Of a DNA stretch of 64,000 nt, positions 44,544-55,587 are shown one piece after another. Position 1 is the stretch's first letter. Every line of letters starts with the position of its first letter. Location of the stretch: NCBI RefSeq assembly GCF_015706575.1, contig NW_024037058.1, forward strand, positions 6,573,806-6,637,805. Reading direction: 5' to 3'. The stretch is from Patiria miniata. Its lineage: Eukaryota > Echinodermata > Asteroidea > Valvatida > Asterinidae. The translations under genes were made by a program, and so were the position numbers. The notes beneath the pieces were generated by a model. That model was not told the DNA's origin, made no database searches, and saw only the letters and a program-made list of their open reading frames with translations.

Positions 44544-46692
44544 GTAAGATACTTCACGTTGCACCGTTGTTGTACTCATATTACATGGCATTTGTCAAGA
44601 ATCTTGGAGTAATTGCCAGTACCGATATGTGCAGCATTGGTCTTACAAGAGGGAGTAGTCAATGCTCAAATGCAATACTCTTTGAAAAAAATTCTCTGTT
44701 GTCAGTCTACCGGCTTGAGAGGCATATCATTGATCCTACATTTGAGCCTCCAATAAAAGTTTAACAATTGAACAAAGAACTTGATAAAGTGGGACTATAA
44801 CCTGCATATTACTGGATCAACACACAACTGATATATCCCAGACCAGCCCTATGTTGGCGGTTCCCCAATTTGAAAATGTCTTTATTCAAGGGGCACTATA
44901 GACAGAAGCCGTGAATATCTAAAATGCCATGCAGCCAGGGATCATGCCCAAAGTCACGTTAGCACTGCTCTTTTTGTTTTTCTTATCTGTTTTTTCCTAT
45001 ATATGCTTTATCATGATTTTCTCAATGCTATATTGTATTTTGGTTGTGGCTGACTAGATATAAATGTTAAGTATTGTTTTCAATGGAACCAAAAAAAGGG
45101 GGAGGGAGGGCCATGCACCTCAGTCTGCACGCGCTCTCCTATGCAACACTAAATTGGGGGGCGGGAATTAATAAATTAAAAACAATTAGTTCCCCTCCAG
45201 GGCTTGGGGCTGCCTAAGTTTATTTCAATGCTTTGAATTAATAAAATATTACGAAAACAAAATTTACAACATTTGTTTCTATTAGTAACGAAGAGTAGGA
45301 ACACAAACTTTTGGGGGAGCTAAACTTATTTTTTGGGAGTCTAATTGCAAGTGCCTCCCCGCACATTGGAGTTTTGTCAATCAACTGAATTAATTAGATA
45401 TTACAATTCTTAAGTCGCACCACGAAATAACGTATCTTGATTTTTGGCCAAATTTAGTTTATACATAGGAAACAGGAAGTGGAAATTCTGCTCATCTTGT
45501 TTTCATGCACATTACTATGTGTTGCAACAATACATACAAGATCTTAATACTTGTTTTAATTGGAAGTGACAAGAAAGTGGTAGTGTTTCAATTATTAGCA
45601 AATCCTTTCATCAATACATGTAAGAGGGCGCTATTTTGCTTTGGTCACAAAAAGGCACTTGTTGTCATCAGTGCATATGAACAGTACAAAAATTAGTCCT
45701 TAAAAATTACCCACAAAAAAGGTTTTGAAGAAATATTGGCCACTGCAATTGTCCAAACAAGCCATTTCCAGAACAGGATAAAGAAGTAAAAAGTGGAACC
45801 TACTCCAAGAAAATGAAAGAAAGTTTGATATAACGGTGCACAAATTTGTGCACTACTGTTCTGCTTTGAATAACATCATGCTTTGGCTCATGAATATGAA
45901 ATGTCATTAGCATAAAAACTAAAATGTCGAATTTCCCCCACAAAGGAGGTGGAAAATTATAGTTACATGGCAAGAAAGCTGTCTTAAATGTATTAAACCC
46001 ATAAAAAATCATAAAAATCCTATTACATGTTCCCTTTTAAACGATTTTATTTCATTAAAAGTGCTAATTCTCATAAAGTTTTACTTCAATCTGAGTTCCA
46101 ATTAACTAAGAATGCTTATTAGACTCTGCACCGGGTACATCTGTAAAAAATAAAACAATGTTTCACCAAGAAGTGTTGTATCGTGATACGCCACTTCACT
46201 TTGCACGCTAATTCCCATAGTGCTGTGACGTATCTTAACAGCACCAGCATGAAAAGTGTGAATTCATCCTTTCACAAACTGTCCTATCCTCATATCTACC
46301 ACGTGGCCACTATTACGCGCTATGCTTGAAGTACAATCAAGTCAGTTTTACAAAGTGACGTGTATCTTGGGAACTGAATATCTTAAAAACTAAGCAACTC
46401 AGAAGCAAGCGGATTGCACACGATGAAGTTGAAACTATAATGGTCTAGTTGAAACAAAACCGATTGAACTCTTAAACAGGAAGTATAAGTAATGAGCCGA
46501 CCAAAATATGACCAGATTTATATCAGTTTTCTCAAAACACCAAAAACTGCAAAATGATGGTTCATGGTGCGACTGATGAATTGATACCCATGGACCTAGG
46601 AAACAACACATTTTGACAATGTTAGAGGTGATTCATAGGATCATTTAATAGATTGAAATCAACCTTTGACACTCTTATTCATTCTTTCTTAG
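44544..46692 (+). other. 5'-UTR intron of TRIM gene 5
   Basis: AT-rich, with no insertion whose ends could be identified and no gene. It lacks the long similarity to the introns of genes 1, 2 and 4. Confidence 0.4.
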
Positions 46693-46727
46693 GTTAAAAA
46701 CAAAACTTGCTTCTTCAAGAAGTCAAG

Positions 46728-48716
46728 ATGGCATCGAGTGTTACAGCTCAATCAGTGTTGGAGAAGATTAGTGTGGATCATCTGGAATGCTCCATCTGCA
46801 CCAACCGTTTCAGGCAGCCCAAACTGCTGGACTGTTTGCATAGTTTTTGCCTGCAATGCCTCCAAGAGCTCAGACAGAGCCAAGATCCCAGTGCTACAAA
46901 GCTGACATGTCCTCTCTGCAGATGTGAAACCATGTTGAAAGGGTCTGGGGTTGCTAGTCTCCCTAATAACTTTGCATTCAGTGCCCTGGTGGAGGAAGTT
47001 GCAATGCAGGAAAAGCTACTGGAAGGTCAAGGGTCAGAGATCAAATGTCAAGCCTGTGATGAGGAGAATCAGGCTATTTCAAGATGCATGGACTGTGATC
47101 ATTTCCTCTGTCAAGAATGTCAAAAGGCACATGGACGTATGACTTTGATGAAATCTCACAAAATCTACACACTGGCTCAACTTCGATCAGGAGAGATTGT
47201 CTATAAGAGTAAACTAAGAGAAGAAGTTCCCAAATGTGGCAAGCATCCAGATCAGAATCTCAATGTCTACTGCGACACATGTGAGCAAGTCATATGCCTA
47301 GCGTGTACTGTTCTCCATCATGGGAATCAAAAACATTCCCTCATCGGCCTATCTGAGGCTTTTGGAAAGTGTAAGAAAAAAGTTGAAGAACTTGTCTCGA
47401 AAGTTAGTAAGAGTAAAACAGAACTGAACACCACCATAGAGAAGACTTGCACAACTCGCAAGAAACTTGACAATGTGTTTGCAAACACCAAGAAGAAAAT
47501 CTCAGAAAAAGCTGACCAAGAGGTTGCCGTGATCCGACAGGAGGAGCAGAAATTGTTAAAAGAGACTGACAGGATTTATAAAGAGAGAGTCACAATGTTT
47601 GAAGCTGCTCAAGCCAATAACAGCAAAGAGGTGACGCAGACAGAGCACAAGCTGGAGGAGGTCAAACAACTCATGAATCAAGCAAGTTGCTGTGAGATTC
47701 TTGAACTTCAGCAAAAGCTCTTGCATAACCTCAGTGAATTGACAGGGAAACAGCCACAGCAAGTTCCTGACAAGTTGAGCTTCATGGACTTTGAAGAAGG
47801 TGAGAGGTCACTTGGGAGACTCATTCTGGAAGAGCCACAGGCTGCAGAAAAGCAATCACCAAGACCTGCAAGATCATGTGTAAAGGAAAAATGGGAACTG
47901 AAGACTGAAGTCAAGAACTTTGAATTAACAAATGCATATATAGCACATATTGCAGCACTCTCTAGCAATAAAATACTTGCACTAACTAGAGGAATTTTTG
48001 AACAAAGAAGTGCACTATTCACAGCTTCACTTCCCAATAGTCATGAGGAACGATCTATCATACAAAGGCTACATATCAATGGCCTCACTAACTATGTATG
48101 GTGTATTGCAGCGAGCAAGGATGACAAGCTCCTTGTTCTAGATGGTCCAGTAGTCAAGGTCTTCAACAAGCAACATCAGCTCCTCCATCATTTCACACCA
48201 GGTAGAGGGTCAGACAAACCAACATGGCTTGCAGTGGATGACAGCAATCTGATAGCAGTGGGTTATGAAGGCAAGAAGGAGATATCTCTACACAACCCAG
48301 ATGGATCCCTCATCAGGAGACTGCCTGCTCCAATGATTGGATATTATCTGACAATGCACAATCACCACCTTATCTACACAAACTATGACAACAAAAGGTT
48401 GGTATGTGTAGACTACTATGGTGCCAACAACAAAAGGTTGGTATGTGTAGACTACTATGGTGCCAGTGTATTCTCAGTAGACATGACCAGCAACATGGAT
48501 GGGGACCCTACTGGTGTGTGCTGTGACAGTGATGGCAGCATCTATGTTGCTGTGAGCAGATATCCAACAGGTGATATTCTGCATTACAGTCCTGATGGCA
48601 AGTACATTGGATGTGTGATCAAGGGATGTGGTTATCCACGTGGCATCACAATCACATCAGGTGGTGATCTGGTAGTGGCTGCAGGACAGTCTGTAAAGGT
48701 CTATCACCGAGTGTAA
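46728..48716 (+). CDS. TRIM gene 5: RING, two B-boxes, coiled coil, propeller with internal duplication
   Basis: Predicted 662-residue TRIM E3 ligase. It starts at MASSVTAQS; the in-frame codon at 46707 lies just after the acceptor but is not ATG. RING and both B-boxes are complete, with D-to-H beside the B-box 2 ligands (VLHHGNQKHS) and R66C in the RING. The coiled coil covers about 204-350. The propeller starts near 392, with its variable stretch at about 392-447. In the propeller, 13 residues (DNKRLVCVDYYGA then NNKRLVCVDYYGA) are tandemly duplicated by a 39-bp repeat at 48387-48464. The MTSNMDGDPTG loop is shorter by several residues. The duplication repeats one beta strand and so should distort or re-register a blade. 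Confidence 0.95.
   Translation: MASSVTAQSVLEKISVDHLECSICTNRFRQPKLLDCLHSFCLQCLQELRQSQDPSATKLTCPLCRCETMLKGSGVASLPNNFAFSALVEEVAMQEKLLEGQGSEIKCQACDEENQAISRCMDCDHFLCQECQKAHGRMTLMKSHKIYTLAQLRSGEIVYKSKLREEVPKCGKHPDQNLNVYCDTCEQVICLACTVLHHGNQKHSLIGLSEAFGKCKKKVEELVSKVSKSKTELNTTIEKTCTTRKKLDNVFANTKKKISEKADQEVAVIRQEEQKLLKETDRIYKERVTMFEAAQANNSKEVTQTEHKLEEVKQLMNQASCCEILELQQKLLHNLSELTGKQPQQVPDKLSFMDFEEGERSLGRLILEEPQAAEKQSPRPARSCVKEKWELKTEVKNFELTNAYIAHIAALSSNKILALTRGIFEQRSALFTASLPNSHEERSIIQRLHINGLTNYVWCIAASKDDKLLVLDGPVVKVFNKQHQLLHHFTPGRGSDKPTWLAVDDSNLIAVGYEGKKEISLHNPDGSLIRRLPAPMIGYYLTMHNHHLIYTNYDNKRLVCVDYYGANNKRLVCVDYYGASVFSVDMTSNMDGDPTGVCCDSDGSIYVAVSRYPTGDILHYSPDGKYIGCVIKGCGYPRGITITSGGDLVVAAGQSVKVYHRV
48387..48464 (+). 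repeat. 39-bp in-frame tandem duplication in TRIM gene 5
   Basis: Two copies, 48387-48425 and 48426-48464, differ only in the first codon (GAC against AAC). The near identity implies a recent event. Absent from the other four genes. Confidence 0.95.
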
Positions 48717-49136
48717 GGACAGATTAATTCAACTGGGGCTATCCAGCATATCCTCCAACCAGCTTCCATCAGGCATTGAACATTGTCACTGAAAAAGAAC
48801 TTGAAAGTACACTCCCTCTAATAATATTCTGCAATACTGTATATTTGGTTTATTGCGAAGGTCTTTGGTCTCTGTATGTGTTCTAATACCCTAACCACTT
48901 CCCCTTTCAAAAATCTTGGACTTCAACACCAAAACCACTTCCTATAAAATCTTAGATCTGGTGGTCCAATAATGAGAGCAAAGGAATGACCCTTCACATT
49001 GTTTGCAAATAGGGCAGAGTGCACATTTAAAAAATATTATCAACGAGAGGGAAAGTACTACCATGAAAGGGCAATTCAATTTCCTCAAATTCATCTTAGC
49101 AAAATGCAAAGTCAATGCATGATGTGTTTTCCAGTA
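48717..49136. repeat. 3' flank of TRIM unit 5, first part
   Basis: Noncoding; aligns with 34774-35200 and continues after the 49137-49782 insertion. Confidence 0.7.
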
Positions 49137-49782
49137 CAGTAAACTCCGGCTGAACTGGCACTCTCGGGACTTACAGGAATGGTCTTTTGCACACATCATT
49201 CATTGCACTCATTGGCTTCGATCTCCTTAATGCTTGAGTTGAATTAATCCAGCAAATTAATCCTTGAATTGTATCATCATGTTTGGGGTATTGCACAGTA
49301 ACGAATTAAATGCGCACGCATTGACTGCAGCAGTAGTCATTCAGTAAGACGACCCCCAAAATGGACAGAGCGAATGCGTACAGTCAGAAGGGGTACTGGT
49401 ATTGATATGATGTATGCAGCAAAGATCCTATATCACCGCGTAGTGGTATGCAGTAGGACACTCTTTTTCGACACTGATGTATGCAGCGATCACAAGCTGT
49501 GCGAAATCGCTTTTCACTCGACACTTTGCCAACCACAGTACAGGAAGTTGATGCCAATGCGTGAGTTGTTGAATGCCGACTTACACAAACGATTTTGTAA
49601 TGCTTTTATGGAGAGGGGACCGAGAGTAACACGACGACTTGAGCAAAATGGTGACTTATAAAAGCCGACTTAGAAATAAAAAATTCAATGGAAATGCATT
49701 ACTGACAATCGGGATTTTAGTCAGACAGCCGACTTGAGCAATTTGACGAGTTGTACGATGTCGGTTTAGCCAGAGTTTACTG
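49137..49782. mobile_element. 646-bp Tigger/pogo-like MITE
   Basis: TA flanks both sides (49135-49136 and 49783-49784). Termini are CAGTAAACTCCGGCTGAAC and, reverse-complemented, CAGTAAACTCTGGCTAAAC. The same position in units 1, 2 and 4 reads CCAAGTATAAGATATAACC without interruption. TA duplication and CAGT ends fit Tc1/mariner-pogo. No transposase recognised inside. Confidence 0.88.
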
Positions 49783-49784
49783 TA

Positions 49785-51179
49785 TAAGATATAACCCTGC
49801 TCCTGTATGAAATGTAAACATTTCCTTAAAGTTTGCTATACGATTTTTCAATTATTCACAAAAATTGTTGAGTTTAAACAAATGCAACTTAGTTTTGAAT
49901 GAGAAAGAGTTTTCACCTCCGTATACATGAGACAAAAGTAAATACTCAAAAGCAGCTGGATGAAATATTTGTGATTTTGAACTCAAGCGGGAGTTAAAAG
50001 TAAATCATATGCAATCTTTCGGTTGTCTCTTTGACAGTGCTTTCTGATTCCCTCATCAAATAACTATTTAGTTTCATTACATTTACAACCAAGTTGAAAT
50101 GAAAACCTTGTGCATAACACTGCAATGATACATGGATGTTTGTAAATGTGGTTAGTATGATTGATGTACATTTGTAAACTGAGATCTTGTTTTTTTTTGC
50201 CTTTCTGAAATGTGATTTTTTTTTTTACTTTAAATACTACAGTTTAGATGCATTTGGAACATTCTATGAATTTGGGGTCCACTTTTTCCTGTCCCTATAT
50301 GTCAGGCATCTACGATTTTGTAACAGAATGCTTCTGAAAATCAAATGACTCACCCAAGAAATGTTAATTAGTTTGAAGTCATTTTTAATGCCACTTGAAT
50401 GGCAAATTATATAAATTCAGAGGTTACAGGGACAGGAAAAATGTCCGACTTTGGACCCTAAATGTATAGAATGACCTACTTGTGAGAGGTTCCATATCAT
50501 TACAATAATAGTTTAGTTTATTCCATAACTGATAGAGGCTTTTGTTTTTTTTAATTAAATGCTGATAAACCAAGTAGTCTAAATGAAGCAATGAGCATTT
50601 GCTTTAATTACAGATTCTCTCTCCAAGAGAATGCAGCTTCCATGACAACAATGGCATTTCAGCAAAGATCTAAACTCTGTTATTTTACCAATCAGCATCT
50701 GGAACTTTCTAAAGGTACCAGCGGCGCAACTAGGGTTGGAAGTTTTTTTTGTAAGTACTAGGATAATTTTATTTTTCATAGGCTTTTGTTTTCTCAAAGA
50801 CTTTGGAATAGTAGTCTCTATTGAAAAGGTGGATACGATGAAAATGGAATGTCATCGGCATTTTCTTGTGTGGAAAAGGTCAAGACACACTCAGATTTAC
50901 AGTATTATAGGAGAAACACTGGGGCATTGAAAACATCTAGTAAAGTGTTTATATTGTGTATGATTGGTCCAAAAGATTATAGCGGGCAGCTATTGAAAAC
51001 ATACATTTGTACATGTACAAACTCAACTACCCAAAATGTAATCAAGTTGTGCGGTTCTTCTAATACTTTGTAGATTAAATGAGATTAAAAACATTGCTAA
51101 TTTGTGAAATAAATATATATATATGTACAACCATTAATTATAAGTACACTACATTGTAACTTCTACAAAATGAACTTAC
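49785..51179. repeat. 3' flank of TRIM unit 5, second part
   Basis: Aligns with 35220-36180, then breaks near 50700 into a short piece shared with 6420 and 37830 (GGAACTTTCTAAAGGTACCA) and unrelated AT-rich sequence, with a TA microsatellite near 51108-51124. No gene. Confidence 0.6.
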
Positions 51180-51278
51180 CTGTACATGGAAGTAAATTGG
51201 GGAATCTGTTCTTGTTTTTGCAGACAGGTTTCTGGGCTTCCTAATACAGTTGACTGCCACTGACATTTCAAATAGCAC
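51180..51278 (-). pseudogene. Exon-like cassette C, copy 5
   Basis: The same exon with a 2-bp insertion after the NC codons (99 bp), which shifts the frame. Splice sites retained. No B partner lies between here and cassette A at 62387. Confidence 0.42.
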
Positions 51279-51349
51279 CTACAGTTCAAAGTGAACAAAT
51301 TGACAACATACTACTTTTTCTCTTTCTAGCTCGGACTTCAATTACAATT

Positions 51350-51473
51350 AACAATTGTTGACAGGTGTGATGTGGGATATGACAACTCCCTAGGAGTGCA
51401 TTTCACCTCTGGTGCTATGCACCCCGAGGGGGTTAAAACGGCATATCCCACATCACAGCGGTCAACAATTGTT
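51350..51473. repeat. Inverted repeat replacing part of the unit's upstream block
   Basis: AACAATTGTTGACAGGTGTG and GATGTGGGATATG on the left are inverted on the right (CATATCCCACATCACAG, then GGTCAACAATTGTT). The arms are about 32 bp. In units 1 and 3 the matching block carries a hAT-like insertion and no right arm. Confidence 0.7.
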
Positions 51474-52002
51474 TTGTTACATCATATCAGAAAGTCAATA
51501 TGAAAAATGCTTGTAACCTACTATGCAAGAAATATTAAAAATCAGTGCGGTGTAACCGGTGATAACTGCAGGCTTACCCGCCAGACATGAGACTGAGTGG
51601 TTGTGCATACATTGCACTCAGCTCAGTCCAGCGCGCGCACAGGTCCAACACGCCCATGCACAACACGCATATGAGGTTAGCCATTGTATGTATGTTTTTA
51701 TAGACTAGACTTGTGGCTCGTCTCGACCAATGACATTACAGTATCCGAGCAACTGATATATTAAACATATCAAGTTATGTTTTGCTGGCTTAAATGTTTA
51801 AGCCGTCGGCCGGATGTTAAAATTCATTCGCTTCCCTCCAGCAATCGCCGGTCTAGATTTTCTTGACAGTTTTACTGAAATACACTACCAAAGAATGATA
51901 TTGTAGAAGTTCTCCACATTTCATCCTGCAGTTTTTGATAATTTGACTAGAAAAAGCGAACTATTTGTTCATTGTGAAAGTTCAAAAACATACTGCACTA
52001 CG
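51474..52002. other. Intergenic stretch, nothing recognised
   Basis: Non-repetitive within the window; no open frame of note. Confidence 0.4.
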
Positions 52003-52006
52003 TTAA

Positions 52007-52517
52007 AGCTATAGTCCATCATTTGCAGCCATCCGAAAAGTAACTGGCGTAATTATTGTTGAAAAACAAACTTGGTTCAAAGATAGTAAGGAAACTAAAC
52101 TCCCTGTGAAATTATTCTTTCTGGGAAGCTGTCATTTTGAAGTAATTAACGAAAGAAGGCAGTTCCAACGGTGATTCTTAAGAAGCACCGTAGGAAAATT
52201 TAAATTAGTAGTTCGTTTTGTTATTCAGCGCAGCGCGCACAAGTATTAGAACGACGCACACGCGCGCGCGGTTGTTATAATTTGTCGGATCAGTGCGCTA
52301 CGTCGCGTAAAGCTGCAATTCAAAACAATTCAAAACATGATTCAGTAACTTTTGATTTGAAATTGAGATCTTAGAATGCTGTTTTTCTCGGAATGTACAG
52401 CTGAAGCTGAGCTGAAATTTCATCAGATTAGTTGCCCAGTATCCTTCATTAGATTTTGAACTCTTTTGTTGCTTCAAACGAACAAAATGCACAAATTACA
52501 AATGATGGACTGTAGCT
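52007..52517. mobile_element. 511-bp MITE flanked by TTAA
   Basis: TTAA at 52003-52006 and 52518-52521. Termini are AGCTATAGTCCATCATTTG and, reverse-complemented, AGCTACAGTCCATCATTTG (one mismatch in 19). TTAA duplications are typical of piggyBac-like and Kolobok elements. Incomplete relatives lie at 18780-19230 and 61790-62270. No transposase. Confidence 0.85.
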
Positions 52518-52521
52518 TTAA

Positions 52522-54396
52522 AAAAATCCTTCACGTATGACGCAATCATACCACGTGACGTGAACTGTCTTACATGTATAAGACATCAGATAGGAAATTG
52601 TAGGTCATGACACCCAACAAACATGGCGGCGTCCATTGCCAATGGTGTGTCAACGTCTCACGTAAACATCAACCGATGCAAGTGTATTTGTTTTAATGCA
52701 TATAGAATATGTCAAGTTTGAGGGAAAAAACAAAGGATCTTATGTCCGGGGATATTAGGCCTATAAGTTCACTGCCAAAGAGGGGATTGCAGAGTTTCAA
52801 TATCCACATTTCAAATTGCACCTCACAAACATAAATTTGTGATGACTACATGTACATGATGATGTCAAGAATCCTACTACAAAAAAGAATTTAGAATTCA
52901 GCATGTTCTGTTTACAAGATATGGCTTTAGGTTTAAAAATTAATAAATTCATTACAAATCATACGATCATGTCATAGTGACGTCAAATTGATCCAATCGT
53001 CAAATCGATCTAAAACACATCCCGGTCTACCAACATACCAAATCTGAACCAAATCAGACTTGTAGTTCTCTAGATATACATGTAGGAACTTAAAATGTGC
53101 ACCAATAGAGATGATGTCACGTGACCCCTGATGACGTCATGATGACGTCACTCTTCTGGAGACGAGTTTACTATGCAGTCTATGCATAAGTTGAGTTTTA
53201 AGGGAAAACAACTTTGTCTTTATTTTACCAAAAGTATTTGGTGGAATAAACCATGTACAAAGTACAGATGGTTGGAACTTAATTGATCATTTTGTTCAAG
53301 ATTTCTAGGTGAAAGAAGATCATCATTTTTTTCAAACAAAATTGCCTGTACATTGTAATTTGACACCCGTTCATGTCATCATGACATCATGCACCACTAG
53401 GGATGAGGGTCGATATATGTCAAAAGTTACAAGTTCATACCATATACTGTTTAGGAGAAAACCTGAGGTGAATTATTGTCCAGAAAAAAAAGAAAGAGAG
53501 AAAGAAGATTTATCAGAACAATAAACAGTGGTCGGGTTGTGTGCGGCCACTCAATAAGTCATTTTCTTTTTACTTGCCACCATGACTGAACTCCGGGCAT
53601 ATACAACAATGGAGCTTTAACATGAAACGGATACAGGTCAACCTGTACGCGACAAACTTGTAGGCAGGACAACTTGTACGCGGACCAACTCGTTCACAGT
53701 CCAACTCCTACACAGGCTAACTCATACGCATGAGTAGACTAGCGTAGTACAAGTACATGTGATGTACTGAAACTTTTGTTCCGGGTCACATGGATCTAAA
53801 TTAGGGCAAGAATTCCATACATGAATATGGACATCACTAACTTTTCCATGCAGTGACCAGCAGCCCTCCGGAAGCGATAAAATGTCCTAAACTTAGGCAA
53901 ATTTAGCAGGGAAAATATGGAGGCATTTACTGACAAAACACTGAGAATTCTTCAGACCAGTCTCATAGGGTTTGTGCACAGGGTGCCAAGTGATGTCCAG
54001 GTATGGAATTCTTTTGGAAGGTCGGCATGATGTTTATTCTGAAGGGGAGCATTTGATGTTACTGCGTGGTCCCAATTGGTTGATTTTGAAATCAGCTTTT
54101 TATTGCTTATACATTTTCCCCCCTGACCATCACACACTGTTCTGGCCCACACCGTGTGATACGACAAGACAATACCACCCGTAGTGAGAATTTAAATCGT
54201 ATATCCAAACGGTCCACTGCATTTGTAGACTTTAACATACACTGCTAAATACATTGCACTGCACTATGTGCAAATCAAATCATTGTATGTATGGACAAAA
54301 ACAAACTGCATGTAGATCGCGCACGGTCGTGTCCCGGCCCCTGCTTCACGTACGTGTTTGTATGTGTACATGATGTACGTCCATAGTCCCATATAC
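52522..54396. other. Intergenic stretch, nothing recognised
   Basis: No conserved frame and no copy elsewhere in the window. A cluster of TGACGTCA-like words occurs near 53130-53150. Confidence 0.4.
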
Positions 54397-55587
54397 GGAG
54401 TAATTGCAGAATACCCTGCCACTTGGAAATACACCCCTAAAATCACTGGCTACGAGGTTGGAATCACTGCAAAAGAAACAATTCAAGTCCATTGCCAGCT
54501 ACGCGGATACTGAGTGGGGGTCCATTATTTGAGAACGAAGCAACACAAAACGAATGAGAGTTCCTGAAAATAATTTTAAGTCCAAACCAACCACCCTGTT
54601 GGCGGCTACGAGGCTTTGGAGTGGGAGTCTTCTTGAATATGCTTGAGAACGAAGCAACACAAAAGGAATGGGAGTTGCTGAAAAAATTCTAAGTCCAAAC
54701 CAATTACCCTGTTGGCGGCTACGCGGTCACGAAGTGGGAGTGCAATGGAGCATGACGCATAGTACATACAAGTAGCGCTGAGAATGTTTATTGAGGTCAA
54801 TCAACCGTGACCTCGTAGCCTGCTATGAGGTGGATAGATCGAGTGGCGGGGTATTCTGCAATTGTGCCCCATATACAATGCGTTGGTAGATAAAAGCCAT
54901 AAGCGTTTTTGAATGATCGCTGTATGATGTCTGTTCAATAGTGGTTGAATTTCACAGATTTTCAACCCAAAAAATATTTGTGAGTATGATTGAAGCCCCA
55001 TTACGTCATCTTTGATATGTGGAAATGCCAGTAGGTGCTTTCAAAGGTATTTTTGTCAAGTATTTTGCGTGATTTTTGTGGTGAACTTTGAAATTGTCAC
55101 TTTGACAATATTTCCGGCACAATTGCAGAATACCCCGCCACTCGATCTATCCACCTCGTAGCCGGCTACGAGGTCATGGCTGATTGACCTCAATAAACAT
55201 TCTCAGCGCTACTTGTATTGTCTATGCGTCATGCTCCATTGCACTCCCACTTCGTGACCGCGTAGCCGCCAACAGGGTAGTTGGTTTGGACTTAGAATTT
55301 TTTCAGCAACTCCCATTCATTTTGTGTTGCTTCGTTCTCAAGCATATTCAAGGGGACTCCCACTCCGTAGCCTCGTAGCCGCCAACAGGGTGGTTGGTTT
55401 GGACTTAAAATTATTTTCAGGAACTCCCATTCGTTTTGTGTTGCTTCGTTCTCAAATAATGGACCCCCACTCAGTATCCGCGTAGCTGGCAATGGACTTG
55501 AATTGTTTCTTTTGCAGTGATTCCAACCTCGTAGCCAGTGATTTTAGGGGTGTATTTCCAAGTGGCAGGGTATTCTGCAATTACTCC
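54397..55587. mobile_element. 1191-bp foldback element with two 470-bp arms
   Basis: Arms 54397-54866 and 55118-55587 are equal in length and near-identical inverted copies, beginning GGAGTAATTGCAGAATACCC and ending with its inverse. A 251-bp unrelated centre separates them. Each arm has an internal direct repeat of period 114 bp (GAGAACGAAGCAACACAAAA at 54531 and 54645). Open frames inside are mirror pairs and are not genes. Confidence 0.92.
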
